From: Dromaius novaehollandiae
Lineage: Eukaryota > Chordata > Aves > Casuariiformes > Dromaiidae
Length of the DNA stretch: 64,000 nucleotides
Direction of reading: 5' to 3'
Assembly (NCBI RefSeq): GCF_036370855.1
Contig: NC_088098.1
Coordinates: 36,087,981-36,151,980, forward strand
Under the pieces are notes generated by a model. That model ran no database searches, was not told where the DNA came from, and saw nothing but the letters and a program-made list of their open reading frames with translations. This document shows positions 12,943-25,282 of the stretch, piece by piece. A program made the position numbers and the translations under genes. Each line of letters opens with the position of its first letter. The first letter of the stretch is position 1.

Positions 12943-15357
12943 GTGAGTGATTTTAGCTCTACCAGTTCCCTAGCTGTTTCACATGTGGGACTTTCTTTCC
13001 TCATAGCCTTGGTTCACATCTCTCCTTTGAAGCAGCTTTACAGTTCTTGATTTTCTGAAGTATTAATATTACAATATTTTGGAGACAAAATGACAAGCTC
13101 ATATCATTGATTGCATCCCATTTCTTTGTCTTTCGAGATGCGGTGGCTAGACTTCATACATCTTTGTGTACTACATCATTTCATTTGCAATTCTAGCAAT
13201 ATTCCAAATTATTTGCATTTTTTTGGTCCTTTGAGTTTGCTGACACCTCCCTCCAACAGATTTGATTGCTGTTATCTTTATGAGGCAAAGAAGTCATGAT
13301 AGTATCACAGTATGCAGCAGTCTAGTTCTATTTCCAGTTTGTCGAAAGGTTCCTGGTGGCCTAGGACTGGGCTTTATTAAGTACAAGCATTTCTGCTTGA
13401 AGACTATTAGAAGCATCTGTTTTGCAACTGTGTGCTGTATGGACCATGGCTTGAAAACCTTTGTTGCAAGTTTATATTACATTCATTGTTAATCTGCACT
13501 GTAGCTGTTTTCACACATTGCTCTTTTTAGCAATGTATTTCCAGAATAAATAGGGTAGCCTGAATTCACTAGCAAGACCAATATCTGAACCTTACTGTGA
13601 TGAGGCATTATGGGGTGCCAGGGCAGGAAATTAATCACAGAAGATGTTCTTAGCTATAACTCCTTTTCTAAACAAAACAGGCAGAAACATTCAGCAAAAA
13701 ATTGAGTTAAAATAATAATGGGATATATGTGTGAAGACTGTTGAAGGTAGCATGTAATTGAGAGACTGATTGCCCTGTTTAGGAAAATCCGGGGCTTCTC
13801 TTCACCATGTGAGAAACAGTTGTATGTAGGATAGCTTCTCTCTACAACAGTAGAAGGAAGCAAACAACCCCCCAGTTCTGTCTTGGGTCAAGAAATGGAC
13901 TCTGTCAAGTTAATGCATGTTTTCGTGTTATGGTCACTAGTGACATCAGAGAAATGCCATGATTTCGACTACATGGCTGGCACTCTGCCTCTTTGTTACT
14001 AGACTAATCCAAACCATTGTTGTCAGCCTTTCTGTTAAGTTGTCAGTTTGACCTCTGACAAGGTTTTGGTGGCCACTGAGAGGGTTATACAGTCTCTGGG
14101 TAGCTGTATCTATTTTGAGTCGCTTTTCTTGTCAAGAGGGAAGAGTTAGCTGCACTTCATCCTTTTCCTTGCCCCTCGTTTTTCAGCAGGCTGAAATGTT
14201 ACTCAAATGCTGTTGTTACCTGCTAATACAAATGCCTGGGTAGAAAGCAAGTCCTGGTTTTCTTAAGGTGGCATCTGATTTTCCCCTTAAGAAAAAGGAA
14301 AAGACTAGTTTTGTTTTGATTCTCCCTCACCCTCAATGTCATATCTCTTGTTGACTTAGTAACTCTCTTCCAAGATTTTGCCCCACTTTTCATTCGTGTA
14401 GTGAAAATTTTAGTTCTTTTCCAATATAAAGTCCATGTAAATGGGTAAGTTTTCTTTTCCTGTCTTTCTTATATTTAAGGTTGATCTATAGTGGGATGAT
14501 GGAGGAGAAGTGAACTATGAGTCTTTGTTCTATGGAAGTTTTACCATGCATACACAACTCTTTAAACATCAAGAATATCAAATACTTATTTTTGGTTTCC
14601 TTAGTTTGGCCATGCTGTTCTGTGTTAGTCAAATATTTTATTGTTTTATAGTAAATGGAGTAGACTGTATAACACAATTTAATCCAAAGGAAACTTAATA
14701 GAAATAAAAAAAAAAAGTTTTAAAATACTGGTTTTGTGTACATTGCTATATGGGAAGTATTTAAAAGTGGAAGCGCAAAACTCTGCTCCACCGCTCCAGG
14801 GCCTGGAATGCCTCCACCCTCTGTTGTAAGTTAGCCCTGGAGCTGTCTAAGCTAAGGCAGCTTTTCAAGATTGCCATGTGGGTTCCTTGTGTTGCCTGTG
14901 CCTAGTAACCTCCTATGACGGAGGGCTTTTATGGGAGTCATTAGAGCTGTCTTCAGCAGTGTCTAAGCTGGCGAGTGCTCATCTGGCTGGAACTGGAACC
15001 CAGGTAGCTGTCTTGTGTAAGGGCCCTGGTTTAGGGGATGAGAATCACACCCAAGAATCGTTTTTTCTCAAGTGTTACCATGGGAATTAAGGTGACAAGT
15101 CAAATGGGTTTGGTAGTAACCTCAAGTTTAAGTATTGGTAGGACTTTTAACAGCTTAGTACGGCCACTCCTCAAAGCTGAATCTAACTTAAAATTTTTTT
15201 AAAAAAATTTGTAATAGTTATGATTCTGCAAATTTGTCATGAAGAATTGTAATTTCAAAGAGTAATTTGTGTTGGGCTGTGCATTTGATGATACTCTCTT
15301 TTTTTTTCCTTCCCCCTGCAACTAAATTATCGCTCTTTCTTTTGTTTTTGCCTCTAG
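12943..15357 (+). other. FRS2 intron between 5' UTR exon and first coding exon
   Basis: Bounded by gtgagt on the left and a pyrimidine-rich tract ending 'tttgcctctag' on the right. I recognise no exon, RNA gene or clear mobile element inside it. Confidence 0.55.
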
Positions 15358-15449
15358 AGATCACATGGTCTTCTAAAGAAGTCATGGGTAGCTGCTGTAG
15401 CTGTCCAGATAAAGAAACTGTCCCAGATAACCATCGAAACAAGTTTAAG
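15358..15449 (+). CDS. FRS2: FRS2 first coding exon (leader plus residues 1-22)
   Basis: The acceptor is 'tttgcctctag' and the donor gtaagc follows codon AAG. The coding part, 15384-15449, encodes MGSCCSCPDKETVPDNHRNK then FK. Gly2 in MGSCCS is the known N-myristoylation site that anchors FRS2 to the plasma membrane. The start context is gtcATGg, with purine at -3 and G at +4. A minimal upstream ORF (15365-15376) precedes it. Confidence 0.96.
15365..15376 (+). other. Minimal three-codon upstream ORF before FRS2 ATG
   Basis: ATG GTC TTC TAA lies in the leader of the coding exon, ending seven bases before the FRS2 start codon. Its start context is cacATGg (C at -3, G at +4), weaker than that of the main start. 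Its effect on translation is inference. Confidence 0.7.
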
Positions 15450-18400
15450 GTAAGCGACTGACTTTGTATGCTGCAAATTATTTTGTTGCTTGTTTGCCTA
15501 TTAAGTTGGTGATTGAAAAAATGTAAGTGAAATTAGTGTTAGCAATACCTAACAGTTAAAAAGTTGGAGACTTACAGGTGTCTGTGTTACAGGCTTCTCT
15601 TGCCCCTTCTAGAATCTTTTCATATCATCAGTGACAGGATTTTTTTAAACAGGTTACATTAGTTACAACCGTTTTGATCTTCAGGGAGGAAAAAGAAGCC
15701 CTGTGTTTTCAGGCTTGCTCCATTTCAGTTGGTAGGGCCCAATTACGTGTTGTCACCTCTGAGAGGTGGTGGAATTCACAAGGGGAGTCACGAGCATGAT
15801 GGAAAAGCCGTTGCAGAAGTGTTACAGTGAACCTGGAAGTGGGGTCAGCAATTGAAAATTTTGAAATGCTGATTTTACCTTAAGATCACTATTGGTAATA
15901 GCATTTTGAGAACTTTTTTCTTTACTTGAAGAAGTTTGGTGTATGAATGTGCTTCTGTACAGTCTATCCTTGGAATTTACAAGCTTGTAAACGCTTGTTC
16001 ATGTGCTTAACATGAAGCTGCTGAAGTTGGTGACTTTAAGTAAACATACCTTTGCATAGTCACACAAGTCAGATTTGCTTCTATGCTCCAAACTGTCTCC
16101 ATGAATTGGCAAAGGAATGTTATGCTTCCATAGTGAAAATGACTCACCCCTTGCCTTAGGGGAATGCTCAATTGAGCTTTCAAACCAACCATGGGAATTT
16201 CTCAAAATGTTTAATACTATCAGTATAAATAGCTGAGGGATGAAATATTTTTCTGTTCTCTTGCTTTTTATGCATTTGACATCACTTTTTGCAACTAGTT
16301 CCTATTTTTCTTCTTGTAGAATTTCTTTGTTGTTTGTGCAGGTCTCTGATTTAGCAGCAGGAGGGAGAAGATGAAAGAATGTAATTTGTAAAATGAGGAA
16401 AACTGGTATAGGCTTCAGTGGCAGATGAAACTATTCCTAATTCTTTTTTAATTGATGAGATTTCAAGTTGAAAATGTCTCTTTAAGGAGTAAAGTTAATT
16501 AATACCATAAGGAAGATTTTTGTAGCCTTTCTTTTGAGTAAGGAACCCACTAAAAGCAGGATTGTGAGATAAAGTACCTATGGGGGAAAACATACATTGT
16601 CCAAATTCCATAAAGGATGCAAAGACCTCCAACTGGTGGAAGAGCAGAAGGGCAAAGAGTTTAAACTTCATATACATCATGCATTTTGCACAAAATAACC
16701 ATGAGGTATTTGAATTATTTGTTGACATTAAAAAGGCAGAAAAAAATCTAAAACAGCCTGATGAATTTGGTACAGTGCAAGGCTATGCAGGTGGTATGTG
16801 AGGGAAGTTTTATTTTGGAGCCTCTTCTCCTATTTCATTTGTTTACCCAACTGTAAGTGGGGTTATATGGCAAAGCAAATAACTTTTAAGAAACAGGTCT
16901 CTGAAAGAATATATTATTTGAGGTATATGTCTTCCATGTGGAAATGCTAGAATATGTACATAAAGTCAGTTTTAAAAATATTAATAAATTTATGAATCCT
17001 TTTTACTTTGAATTTCACCTCAGATTTTCAACAGTATTTTGTACTGCTTTTAAATATGTATTATTTTAGTTCTGGGTTGGGAGGAGCAGAGGAGAAGGTT
17101 TGGTGAGTTTTTTAAGCTTTTACCCCATGAGTTTTAACTCATAGAGTAGATGGAGTGCATCAATGAAACATTAAGATTATATTAGCAATATTGGTGCTCA
17201 AAAGAATGCTTATCTAATGCTATTTAACTTCTGTTTTATAGGTTATTAACGTGGATGATGATGGTAACGAACTGGGTTCTGGCATAATGGAACTTACCGA
17301 TACAGAACTAATTTTATACACCCGTAAAAGGGATTCTGTAAAATGGCACTACCTCTGTCTCCGTCGCTATGGCTACGACTCAAATCTTTTCTCTTTTGAA
17401 AGTGGTCGAAGGTGTCAAACCGGACAAGGTATATAGAATTTCTGTATACAAGGCATTTTAAAAAAATGCCCTAATGTTGGAGGACAAATTAAAAAAAGTA
17501 TACTTGCCTTTCCTGTGGCAAGGGTTTAAAAGATGTAGTTTCGTATGAATGTAGTTTCTGGAAAAAAGTAAGTTACCGTATGAGGGGAAGGTGGTGTCCT
17601 GGTGAGTGGCTGGCATTAGGAGTAGGGTCCAAGAGCAGATTGGTCTTACGATAAAATGAAGATTTGAATGACTTACTGTTTCTGGCACTGTAGGTCTGGA
17701 GCACTTCATGCTTGTATATAGTGGTACTTCTGGTCAACTTTGAAGGTAGTTTTGACAGGGAAAATCTCCTAGGCTTTCAGGGAAGGGCGGTGGTAGGGGC
17801 AATGTAACGTGGGAGTGGGATGTAGCCTTGGGAGTGTGGAGGGATCTTCTCAAAAAACTAAGAATAGAGAATTCTTTGAATTCTAAGAGACGGAGCACTG
17901 GTATGACCTGGATATTCCTACCCTGTTATTGTCTTCAGTAACCTTTGTGTGTCATCCTTTTCCTAAAGCAAATACTGTTTGCATTTGTATCAGCAACATC
18001 ATACTTAAATTTTGACATATTTTGTAGGGAATGAACTCCAGCTATGCTCAGTTATTTTCTGTGTGGTGTTGATCAGAAAAAGATGGTTACCTTTCCAGTT
18101 CCCAGGTCATGGCCGGTCTTGGCCAAGACTGGCTCCTAGTGAAAAGATGTAGTTGTTCTTAATCCCTCTTCACTGAAACAGTCTGTGAGGCCATAGCTGT
18201 ATTAGTTGAGGTTTGAGCAAAGTACTTGCTGCCCTCATTTTGCATCTTCCTGTCACAGTGCAGCTGTGTATAGTAGGAATTCTTATGTATTGATGCTTTG
18301 TGAAATTAAGTTGTATTTTTAGTTTGTTAGTATTTATCAACTGCAAAATGTTTGTTAAAAATACTAGTAAATGCTAACAATGTATTTTAGCTTCACTGTA

Positions 18401-21400
18401 AAAAATTGAGAGCGTGAAAGAACTTGGCTATAAACACACCTGGCTATCTTCACTGTCCAAGGTGAGGTTAGGGCAGACAGTTATTTTACAATCAGCGTTT
18501 AAAAGGCATTCTTGGTTCAGCTTCTTTGTTCGTAGTGTTCCTCACATTTTAGTGGGATGGCTGCAGTGAGAAATAGAGATCTGTTCAAATGTTATAGTAT
18601 ACTTAATTAAATTTTCAGATTTTTAAAGAGAAGATCATGAACTCTGTTTTAAAGAAAATGTACTTTAATTGATTTTTCAAGTTTAATTTGTGTTTCTTTT
18701 AAATGTGTAAAATAGATACTAATGAAATTCAACTGAAAATACTATTTTGGGTGTTCTTTCTCTTGGCCTGTTAGCAAGCGTGCAGAATTTTCCATTGTAT
18801 CTAACTCACTTCTCTGCCTCCCTTGTATTTTTTTTAATAGAGAAGATTAAGCAGGCTGTGTGAGCAGCAACCCTTTCCTCCCTCTTTTGTTTCTTGCTTT
18901 CCTTATGTAATATTAAGTACTGTGAATATCGAGAAAAGAAAAAAGAAATCTGGCAGAAAACGTTGTCTCTGCTGCCATTTTGCAATGGAGCATTGTTCCT
19001 GAGACCTACGTTAGCTTTTGTGGCCACAGTTGCAAAACTTCATCTTTAGTTGGTGAGACAACTGAGCAGTTTTTTATTTGAGAATACACTGAGTATCACC
19101 CAGCAACTTTTACTGATTTACTTTAGTCAATATTCTTGTTTGTGTTTCATGTTTTCTCTCAAATTTAATATATGGAGATATCAAAATGCACTGATGGCAC
19201 AATATTTACATTGTGCTAGGTTTTGAAATCCTTAAAGACATATTTTGGGAGCATAGATAACAGATAATTCAACACAGAGAACCCGGAGGAGTTGCTGTGT
19301 TGCCGCATTTTCTAAGCGACAGATCTTACTGATTTTAATGTCAGTGTAATTAAGAAAAAAAAAAAAGATTTCATCAAGCTATTTTTGCTTATGCTCTCAC
19401 TGCTAATTCAGTTAACCTCATATTTTAACTAATTAGCAATCTGGAAGCACCACTCTTTCTTAAATGTATGTATTTATTTATTTTTAACAAAGTGGGCAAA
19501 GCCAGCTGAATTTCTCAGAAACAAACTGGGAGCTTTTTAAAGCTTGTAAACCTGATTTTTTTTTTTTTTTTTTGTTGGTGGTGGTGTGGTTATTTTGTCC
19601 ATTAAAGTTTAAATATCCAGTGTGAATTTTGGACACGCAGGAAGAATTAGAACTAGAGTATTACTACATTCAGCTGGATCATGGGTTGGAGGAAAGGAGT
19701 AAAAGCTCTACAGCTGCCGCATTGCGAGTGTAAAGCTTACTCGCTGTACCAGCTGGATGTTCATGGCTGGGCATCAGCCCTCTTGCCCACTTGGTATATT
19801 CCCAACTAGGTTTTTGTGAAATCTTGCCATGTGGAGCATTTCTGGTAGTTCTGATCTCTCCCATCCTTAAAAAAAAATGCTGGCCATTACTGTCTATTAA
19901 CAAAATTAACTTACATAAGTAGTTATAGAGGTAGGTAGTCTTTAGTAAAGAGTGTTTTAAGATTGTAATACACATTTTAAAAAAAACGAGCACCTGCACC
20001 CACGTTTAACAAGCATGTCAACTTTAACTTAATGCTTTCAATGGAAGAATAATCCAAAGCTGCGACTTTGCTGGTGAGGGTAAGTTGGGGCGCTCCCTGC
20101 TGTTCAAAGGCAAAGTGGCACAATACACAAGCGAAATACACGGTATTGCTGCTGACTTTGTGTTCTGTGTCTATCCTTTAGCCTAAAACAATTGGTTTGT
20201 TACTGTCTGTTTCACACAGTTTGTCTTACTAGCTTTTCATTTTAATCTTCTTACAGAAACTAAACTTTTACCCAGTGTTTAAATCATTCTTTCCTGATGT
20301 GCAGGTATCTTATTTTTATGGTAATTTAATAGAAATCTGATTTAAAAATATGATCTTGTAGCACCAAAGTTGTTTCATTTAGTGTTTTTTTTTTCTTTTT
20401 TTTATTTAGTAGGCCTCCTTTTTATCAACTCTTCAAAAAAAATCTTGCCTTTTTTTCTTTTACCCCCTCATTTAGCACTCAAATAAGGCTTGCTTTATAA
20501 CTGAATCAATTTTTCTGTTCCAACTTAACCTCTGGTGCATGGGAAATTTATTCTTCTATCAGCTAAACACTTGAAAGGGTCTCACTGTATTTTTGTGTGT
20601 TTTGGTGCAAAAGAAATTTGTTAACGTTTTTTCCTTCTTTAACAGGTATTCATTATGTGGATTCCGGTTCTTTTCTTTAAAAATTAGTTGCATAGTGAGG
20701 CACTTTTCTTAAAAAGGGTTTTGATTTTTCTTTTTTTCTGGTGTATTTATAGGAATCTTTGCCTTTAAATGTGCCCGTGCAGAAGAGCTATTTAATATGT
20801 TGCAAGAGATAATGCAGAATAATAGCATAAATGTGGTAGAAGAACCAGTAGTAGAAAGGAATAATCATCAAACTGAGTTGGAAGCTCCAAGAACCCCTCG
20901 AACACCTACCAGTAAGTATGGTTATACTGTCAAATGGCATACCTGAATATAATGTGGTAGTTAGCTTTAAATTAGATTTTTTTGAATTACTTAGTGCAAA
21001 TTAAATGCTATTTTCAGCTGGCAGGTTAAGTGCCAGTAATGCATTCTCTTGAGATACTTTCTGAGGATTCTTTTTCCAGAATCTGAAATCCGGGGAGCAA
21101 AACTGCTGTAGTCAAGTTCTTCAGCTTTAAAAACTAAGCTTTGGGACCTTAGTTTTTGCATAAGAACACTGCTTAAGTGTATACTTACTCAATTGCTTTA
21201 TAAAATATCACCATACTTTTCTTTTATCATTATTCAGAAATGTTAATGCTAGGCAGTGCTCCAATCTTTTTTTTTTTTTTAGGAAAGAAGTGTTGGTCCT
21301 ACCACATCTACAGTGGGTTTGGGATCTTTCTTTTGCTATGCATAAATGGATAGGTAGAACGAGGTCCTTCACCTCCTGGGTGATTTCAGTTAATCCTAGG

Positions 21401-22692
21401 GATGTGGCTTGATATTTGACAATAGGAATTCCAGGTCATTGGTGACTTCAGGGAAATAGAAGTTTCAGGAAATAAGTTTCTATTTTATGGAAACATGTTA
21501 GTGGTGGGAAAAAGTTGGATGAGGAGTTTATTGGGAGAACTGTGGTTTGTAACACATGTAGATTTCAGTGGTTGCTTCAGACATGTTTCCCAGTAAATAC
21601 TGGGATGTTCTACTCTGAAGTTTGCTTTTGCCTTTCCTTCCTTCCAGCAAAGTTGAACCTTGTGACTATTTAATACTGTTTTACATATTTAGATTTCTGT
21701 TTTGAAAATTGAGGATGATGATATAAAGCATCTTACTCATATACAATAAAATGTTTCTATTTTAATATGGTTTTGCTTTGGTTTCCAATTGAATCAGCTC
21801 CTGGGTTCAATGCACAAAGCCTACCTAATGGCTATCCCAGATATCCATCTTTTGGAGATGCTTCATCACATCCTTCCAGTAGGCATCCTTCTGTTGGAAG
21901 TGCACGCCTCCCCTCTGTCGGTGAAGAATCAACACATCCTTTGCTTGTAGCAGAGGAACAAGTGAGTATTTTTCTTTTTCCTTTCATATAATTCGTGTTC
22001 AACATCAGTTCACATTTTTATGCTGGTTCTGTATGCTTGTGTTTTCATTTGTGCTTTTCAGTATCGCGTGTAATGTATTTTTTCTGTGTGTTAATTACCT
22101 CAGAAAAGTGTTTGTATTGCCGCTTTAAAATTAGACAGTGTAGGATAACTTGCTGGGGAAGGGTAACTATTTTAAGTTGTTCTTTATATATAAAATAAAG
22201 ATAAATTATATATAAAATACATATTTATATATTTATGTATATGCTTTTTATTTCAATAACTGTATTTTAAACACACAAACTGTATTTTATGATTAAAGAT
22301 CCTAGTCAAAAAGCTGCTTTGCAAATAAGCTTTCTGTTCGTAGAATCATAGAATAATTTAGGTTGGAAGGGACTTCTAGAGCTGCTTGGCAAAGCGGAAC
22401 CAAACTCAGGTCCAATTTTGGAGTTAGAGCAGGCTGCTCAGAGCCTTGTCCAATCGAGCTTTGAATACTCCAAGCAGGGAGATTTCACAAAGTCTCTGGG
22501 TGTGTGCTGCAGTGTTTGACCACCCTTGTCTGTAAAACTTTTTTTCTCTACTAATAATTTTTTTTCCTGTTTCAACTCGTGTACATTGCCCCTTATCCTT
22601 TTGCTGGACAACTCCAAAAGGGTCTGGCTCTGTCTTCTCTTTAACCATCTATTAAGTAGTCGAAAGCAGCAATTAAATTGCTCCTTAGCTGC

Positions 22693-22727
<35 letters not shown>

Positions 22728-23768
22728 GGGGAGTAAGAAGGAATGAAATTAAAAAAAGAAAAGAAAGAAGTGCAACTAGTATTTGAACTTCCTTTTTTTC
22801 TTTTCCCCCTCTTTTAGGTGCACACTTATGTCAACACTACTGGGGTACAAGAGGAAAGAAAAAATCGATCAAGTGTGCATGCGCCACTGGAATCAAAGCT
22901 TTCAAACATTGAAACAAGTAAAGTGAAAGAAGATCAGATGTGTACTGATGACAGAGATGCTCAGGTTCTCCTAGAGCCTGAAGGAGTCAAGTTTGTTTTG
23001 GGACCAACACCTGTTCAAAGGCAGTTAATGGAAAGAGAGAAACTGGAGCAACTTGGGAGAGACCAAGTTAGCGGCAGCAGCACAAACAACACTGAATGGG
23101 ACACTGGGTACGACAGTGATGAACGTAGAGAAACGCCATCTGGTAATAAACTGGTATATGAAAATATAAATAGGTTATCAATCCCTAGTGCCTCAGGGGT
23201 CAGGAGAGGTCGTTTGACATCAACCAGTACCTCAGATACCCAGAACATTAACAACTCTGCTCAAAGGAGAACTGCGTTGTTGAACTATGAGAACTTGCCA
23301 TCGTTGCCTCCTGTTTGGGAAGCCCGCAAGCTGAGTAGAGATGAAGATGACACTTTAGGACCAAAGACCCCATCTCTGAATGGCTACCACAATAACCTAG
23401 ATCCAATGCATAATTATGTCAATACGGAGAATGTAACAGTACCAGCAAGTGCTCATAAAGTAGAATTTACGCGACGTCGGGACTGTACCCCAACGGTCTT
23501 CAACTTTGACATTAGGCGTCCAAGTTTAGAACACAGACAGCTCAACTATATACAGGTTGACTTGGAAGGTGGTAGTGACTCCGACAACCCGCAGACTCCA
23601 AAAACCCCCACCACTCCACTTCCACAAACTCCAACCAGGCGCACAGAGCTGTATGCTGTGATAGACATTGAAAGAACTGCTGCTATGTCAAGCTTGCAAA
23701 AAGCACTGCCCCGAGATGATGGTACTTCTAGGAAAACTAGACATAACAGTACTGACCTGCCTATGTGA
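15384..23768 (+). CDS. FRS2: FRS2, fibroblast growth factor receptor substrate 2 (five coding exons)
   Basis: FRS2 is a membrane-anchored docking adaptor that couples FGF and neurotrophin receptors to RAS-MAPK and PI3K signalling. Coding exons 15384-15449, 17242-17428, 20753-20911, 21798-21961 and 22818-23768 total 1527 bases and join in phase into 508 residues, the usual length. Visible are the MGSCCS myristoylation signal, an IRS-type PTB domain (about residues 13-115) that binds the receptor, and a disordered tail with the phosphotyrosine sites. The GRB2-type sites are Y196 (YVN), Y306 (YENI), Y349 (NYENL) and Y392 (NYVNTEN); the SHP2-type sites are Y436 (NYIQVDL) and Y471 (LYAVIDI). TP-rich stretches near residues 130 and 450 match known ERK feedback sites. 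The stop is TGA 23766-23768. All introns are GT-AG. FRS3, the paralogue, is excluded by length and near identity to FRS2. Confidence 0.97.
15450..17241 (+). other. FRS2 intron after coding exon 1
   Basis: GT-AG intron (gtaagc ... ttttatag). I recognise nothing functional inside; the short open frames near 16000-16800 are not protein-like. Confidence 0.8.
17242..17428 (+). CDS. FRS2: FRS2 coding exon 2 (residues 23-85, PTB core)
   Basis: Begins VINVDDDGNELGSGIMELTD and ends at a split glycine codon (G then gtatat). It encodes most of the PTB beta-sandwich, including the RKRDSVKWHYLCLRRYGYDS region that forms the peptide- and receptor-binding face. Confidence 0.97.
17429..20752 (+). other. FRS2 intron after coding exon 2
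   Basis: GT-AG intron (gtatat ... tatttatag). It holds AT-rich sequence with a poly(T) run at about 19558-19573 and no recognisable exon or repeat family. Confidence 0.8.
20753..20911 (+). CDS. FRS2: FRS2 coding exon 3 (residues 85-138)
   Basis: Encodes the C-terminal helix of the PTB domain (IFAFKCARAEELFNMLQEIM) and the start of the linker, including the RTPRTPT cluster of proline-directed phosphorylation sites. It starts and ends in phase 1; the donor is gtaagt. Confidence 0.97.
20912..21797 (+). other. FRS2 intron after coding exon 3
   Basis: GT-AG intron (gtaagt ... gaatcag), 886 bases. I see no additional feature in it. Confidence 0.85.
21798..21961 (+). CDS. FRS2: FRS2 coding exon 4 (residues 138-192)
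   Basis: Encodes the serine- and proline-rich linker PGFNAQSLPNGYPRYPSF followed by HPSSRHPSVGSARLPSV. It ends in phase 0 at EEQ before gtgagt. The first phosphotyrosine site, Y196, falls four residues into the next exon. Confidence 0.96.
22341..22695 (-). mobile_element. CR1 LINE 3' fragment, antisense
   Basis: Starts with 'tagaatcatagaat', the reverse complement of the ATTCTATGATTCTA tail typical of CR1, followed by 'ggttggaagggacttctaga'. Further CR1-like text includes 'gctgctcagagccttgtcc', 'ctttgaatactccaagcagg' and 'tttctctactaataat'. The LINE's sense strand is therefore minus. It is 5'-truncated, as most CR1 copies are, and diverged. CR1 is the dominant LINE of birds and other sauropsids, which is the main mobile-element evidence for the host group. 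Confidence 0.88.
22696..22725. repeat. A30 homopolymer run
   Basis: Thirty consecutive A next to the truncated 5' side of the CR1 fragment, 92 bases before the last FRS2 exon. CR1 does not normally end in poly(A) and this is not its 3' end, so the run is probably independent. Confidence 0.9.
22818..23768 (+). CDS. FRS2: FRS2 last coding exon (residues 193-508)
   Basis: A single 951-base exon begins VHTYVNTTGVQEERKN and ends RKTRHNSTDLPM. It carries all six phosphotyrosine docking sites (Y196, Y306, Y349, Y392 for GRB2; Y436, Y471 for SHP2). Counting from V193 places Y196 and Y306 exactly at their mammalian numbers, so no insertion or deletion precedes them. A PQTPKTPTTPLPQTPTRR block is the C-terminal cluster of proline-directed sites. 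Confidence 0.98.
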   Translation: MHTYVNTTGVQEERKNRSSVHAPLESKLSNIETSKVKEDQMCTDDRDAQVLLEPEGVKFVLGPTPVQRQLMEREKLEQLGRDQVSGSSTNNTEWDTGYDSDERRETPSGNKLVYENINRLSIPSASGVRRGRLTSTSTSDTQNINNSAQRRTALLNYENLPSLPPVWEARKLSRDEDDTLGPKTPSLNGYHNNLDPMHNYVNTENVTVPASAHKVEFTRRRDCTPTVFNFDIRRPSLEHRQLNYIQVDLEGGSDSDNPQTPKTPTTPLPQTPTRRTELYAVIDIERTAAMSSLQKALPRDDGTSRKTRHNSTDLPM

Positions 23769-24300
23769 GCCTGGAAAGCATTAAATCGTTTGCACCTTTT
23801 GTGAAGTTTATAAAATTGAAGATGCAAGTACTTTGCATTTCTTAACACTAACGCCTTTTTATAGACTAATAGAACTTTTTCTGCATATTTCATGTACTTG
23901 TCTAACTAAAGGGAATTAATGTAGAGCAAGTATTCATTTAAATAACACTATTTCATTCTATGGTAGTAGTAATTACTGCATAGCAGCATCACCACCTTTC
24001 ACAGTGCCTCTTTAAATTGATTAGAGTCTGAGTGACATGCCAGTTTTGAATTTATAAATATTCTGGTCTGGTGCCTGTAGTCATTAATGGCATTTATAAC
24101 ACTTTTAAAGCCTCTCGATATGCATTATTAGCAGGTAAACCTAGTCTTTCAAGGTACATATCTTTACATTCAGTCTTCATTCAAATGGCTCCTCCAGAAC
24201 GAAATGTATGTAATTCATTAATTCACTCAGTTTGACTTACACAAGATATCTTGGTTCATCTCAAGGGATATAAACACCACGCTTCTTATGTCTGTTGTTG

Positions 24301-24324
24301 TTTTTTTTTTTTTTTTTTTTTTTT
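24301..24324. repeat. T24 homopolymer run
   Basis: Twenty-four T within the FRS2 3' UTR; U-rich in the transcript and complementary to the A37 run about 1 kb downstream. Confidence 0.9.
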
Positions 24325-25275
24325 AAGACCACATGGGTAAGAAGGCCACAAATTCCCAATAGTTTTCTTAGCTTGTGTGATATCTGAGAGGTCATATCGA
24401 AGCTTGCTTGATCAGAGCTGTAAATGCATCTGAAACCAGCCTTAAGTCACTTTTGCTAGAAGAGAGTTTCAAGTCGTGTATCAAGTTCCCTGTGAAATCT
24501 GACAAAATTTTGATCTCATTAGTCTTTTGTGAAGGAATTCACAGGTTGGCTGTATGAGTTAAGGCTCTTTCATCATTTCTTAGTTTGGTGTGCCTTCTTT
24601 TCTTTGCAGTTTTATGTTTCTTTTTACTTGTCCTATAATGTCTTGTTTCAAGCATCAAAATTTTGTACATAGCTTTAATTATTGTTCAGGGTTGTTTGTG
24701 TATTATTCTCCGCATTTGACAAAGAAAGACTCTTGAAGGTCAAATGGTTGTCTTTGTCCAGTGTTCTACTTTTTATGCCTGACAGAAATATCCCAGCTCT
24801 CCAGCAGCATGCATTATTGCACAACTGGAAAGATTAATTATGCATTTATTGTCTTCCTCTGAAGCATCAGACACAGGTTACACGGGAGGCAGGGTACTGG
24901 ACTTGATAGTTCTTAGAGCAAATTGTACATTCTAGCAATGTGCATCCATAGTTGATAGTATACTTTAATTTAGAAAGAATATGTAGTAAATTATCTGAAG
25001 GTAGTATTATCTATGAGCATACTTCTTTTCCTTTTGCAGTTGGTGAAGTTGGTTACAATAATAGCTGCTCAGTGTTACAGGTACATCCAGGTATCATGCA
25101 TTTGTTGAATATGCCAGATGCACCCTTAGCTGTTGTTTTTTTTTTGTTTGTGTTTTTTTAATTCTGAATAATTTTAGAATTCTGGCAGTATTTCCAGTGC
25201 ACCTGGGTATTAGCAGCAGAAGAGATTACTCTTGAGCCAGTGATTGCAAAGGAACTGACACTTGTGTGAACTGGT

Positions 25276-25282
<7 letters not shown>

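Larger units (their letters stand above)
21962..22817 (+). other. FRS2 last intron, containing a CR1 insertion and a poly(A) tract
   Basis: GT-AG intron (gtgagt ... ctcttttag). An antisense CR1 LINE fragment and a 30-base A run occupy its second half, leaving about 90 bases between the A run and the acceptor. Confidence 0.85.
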
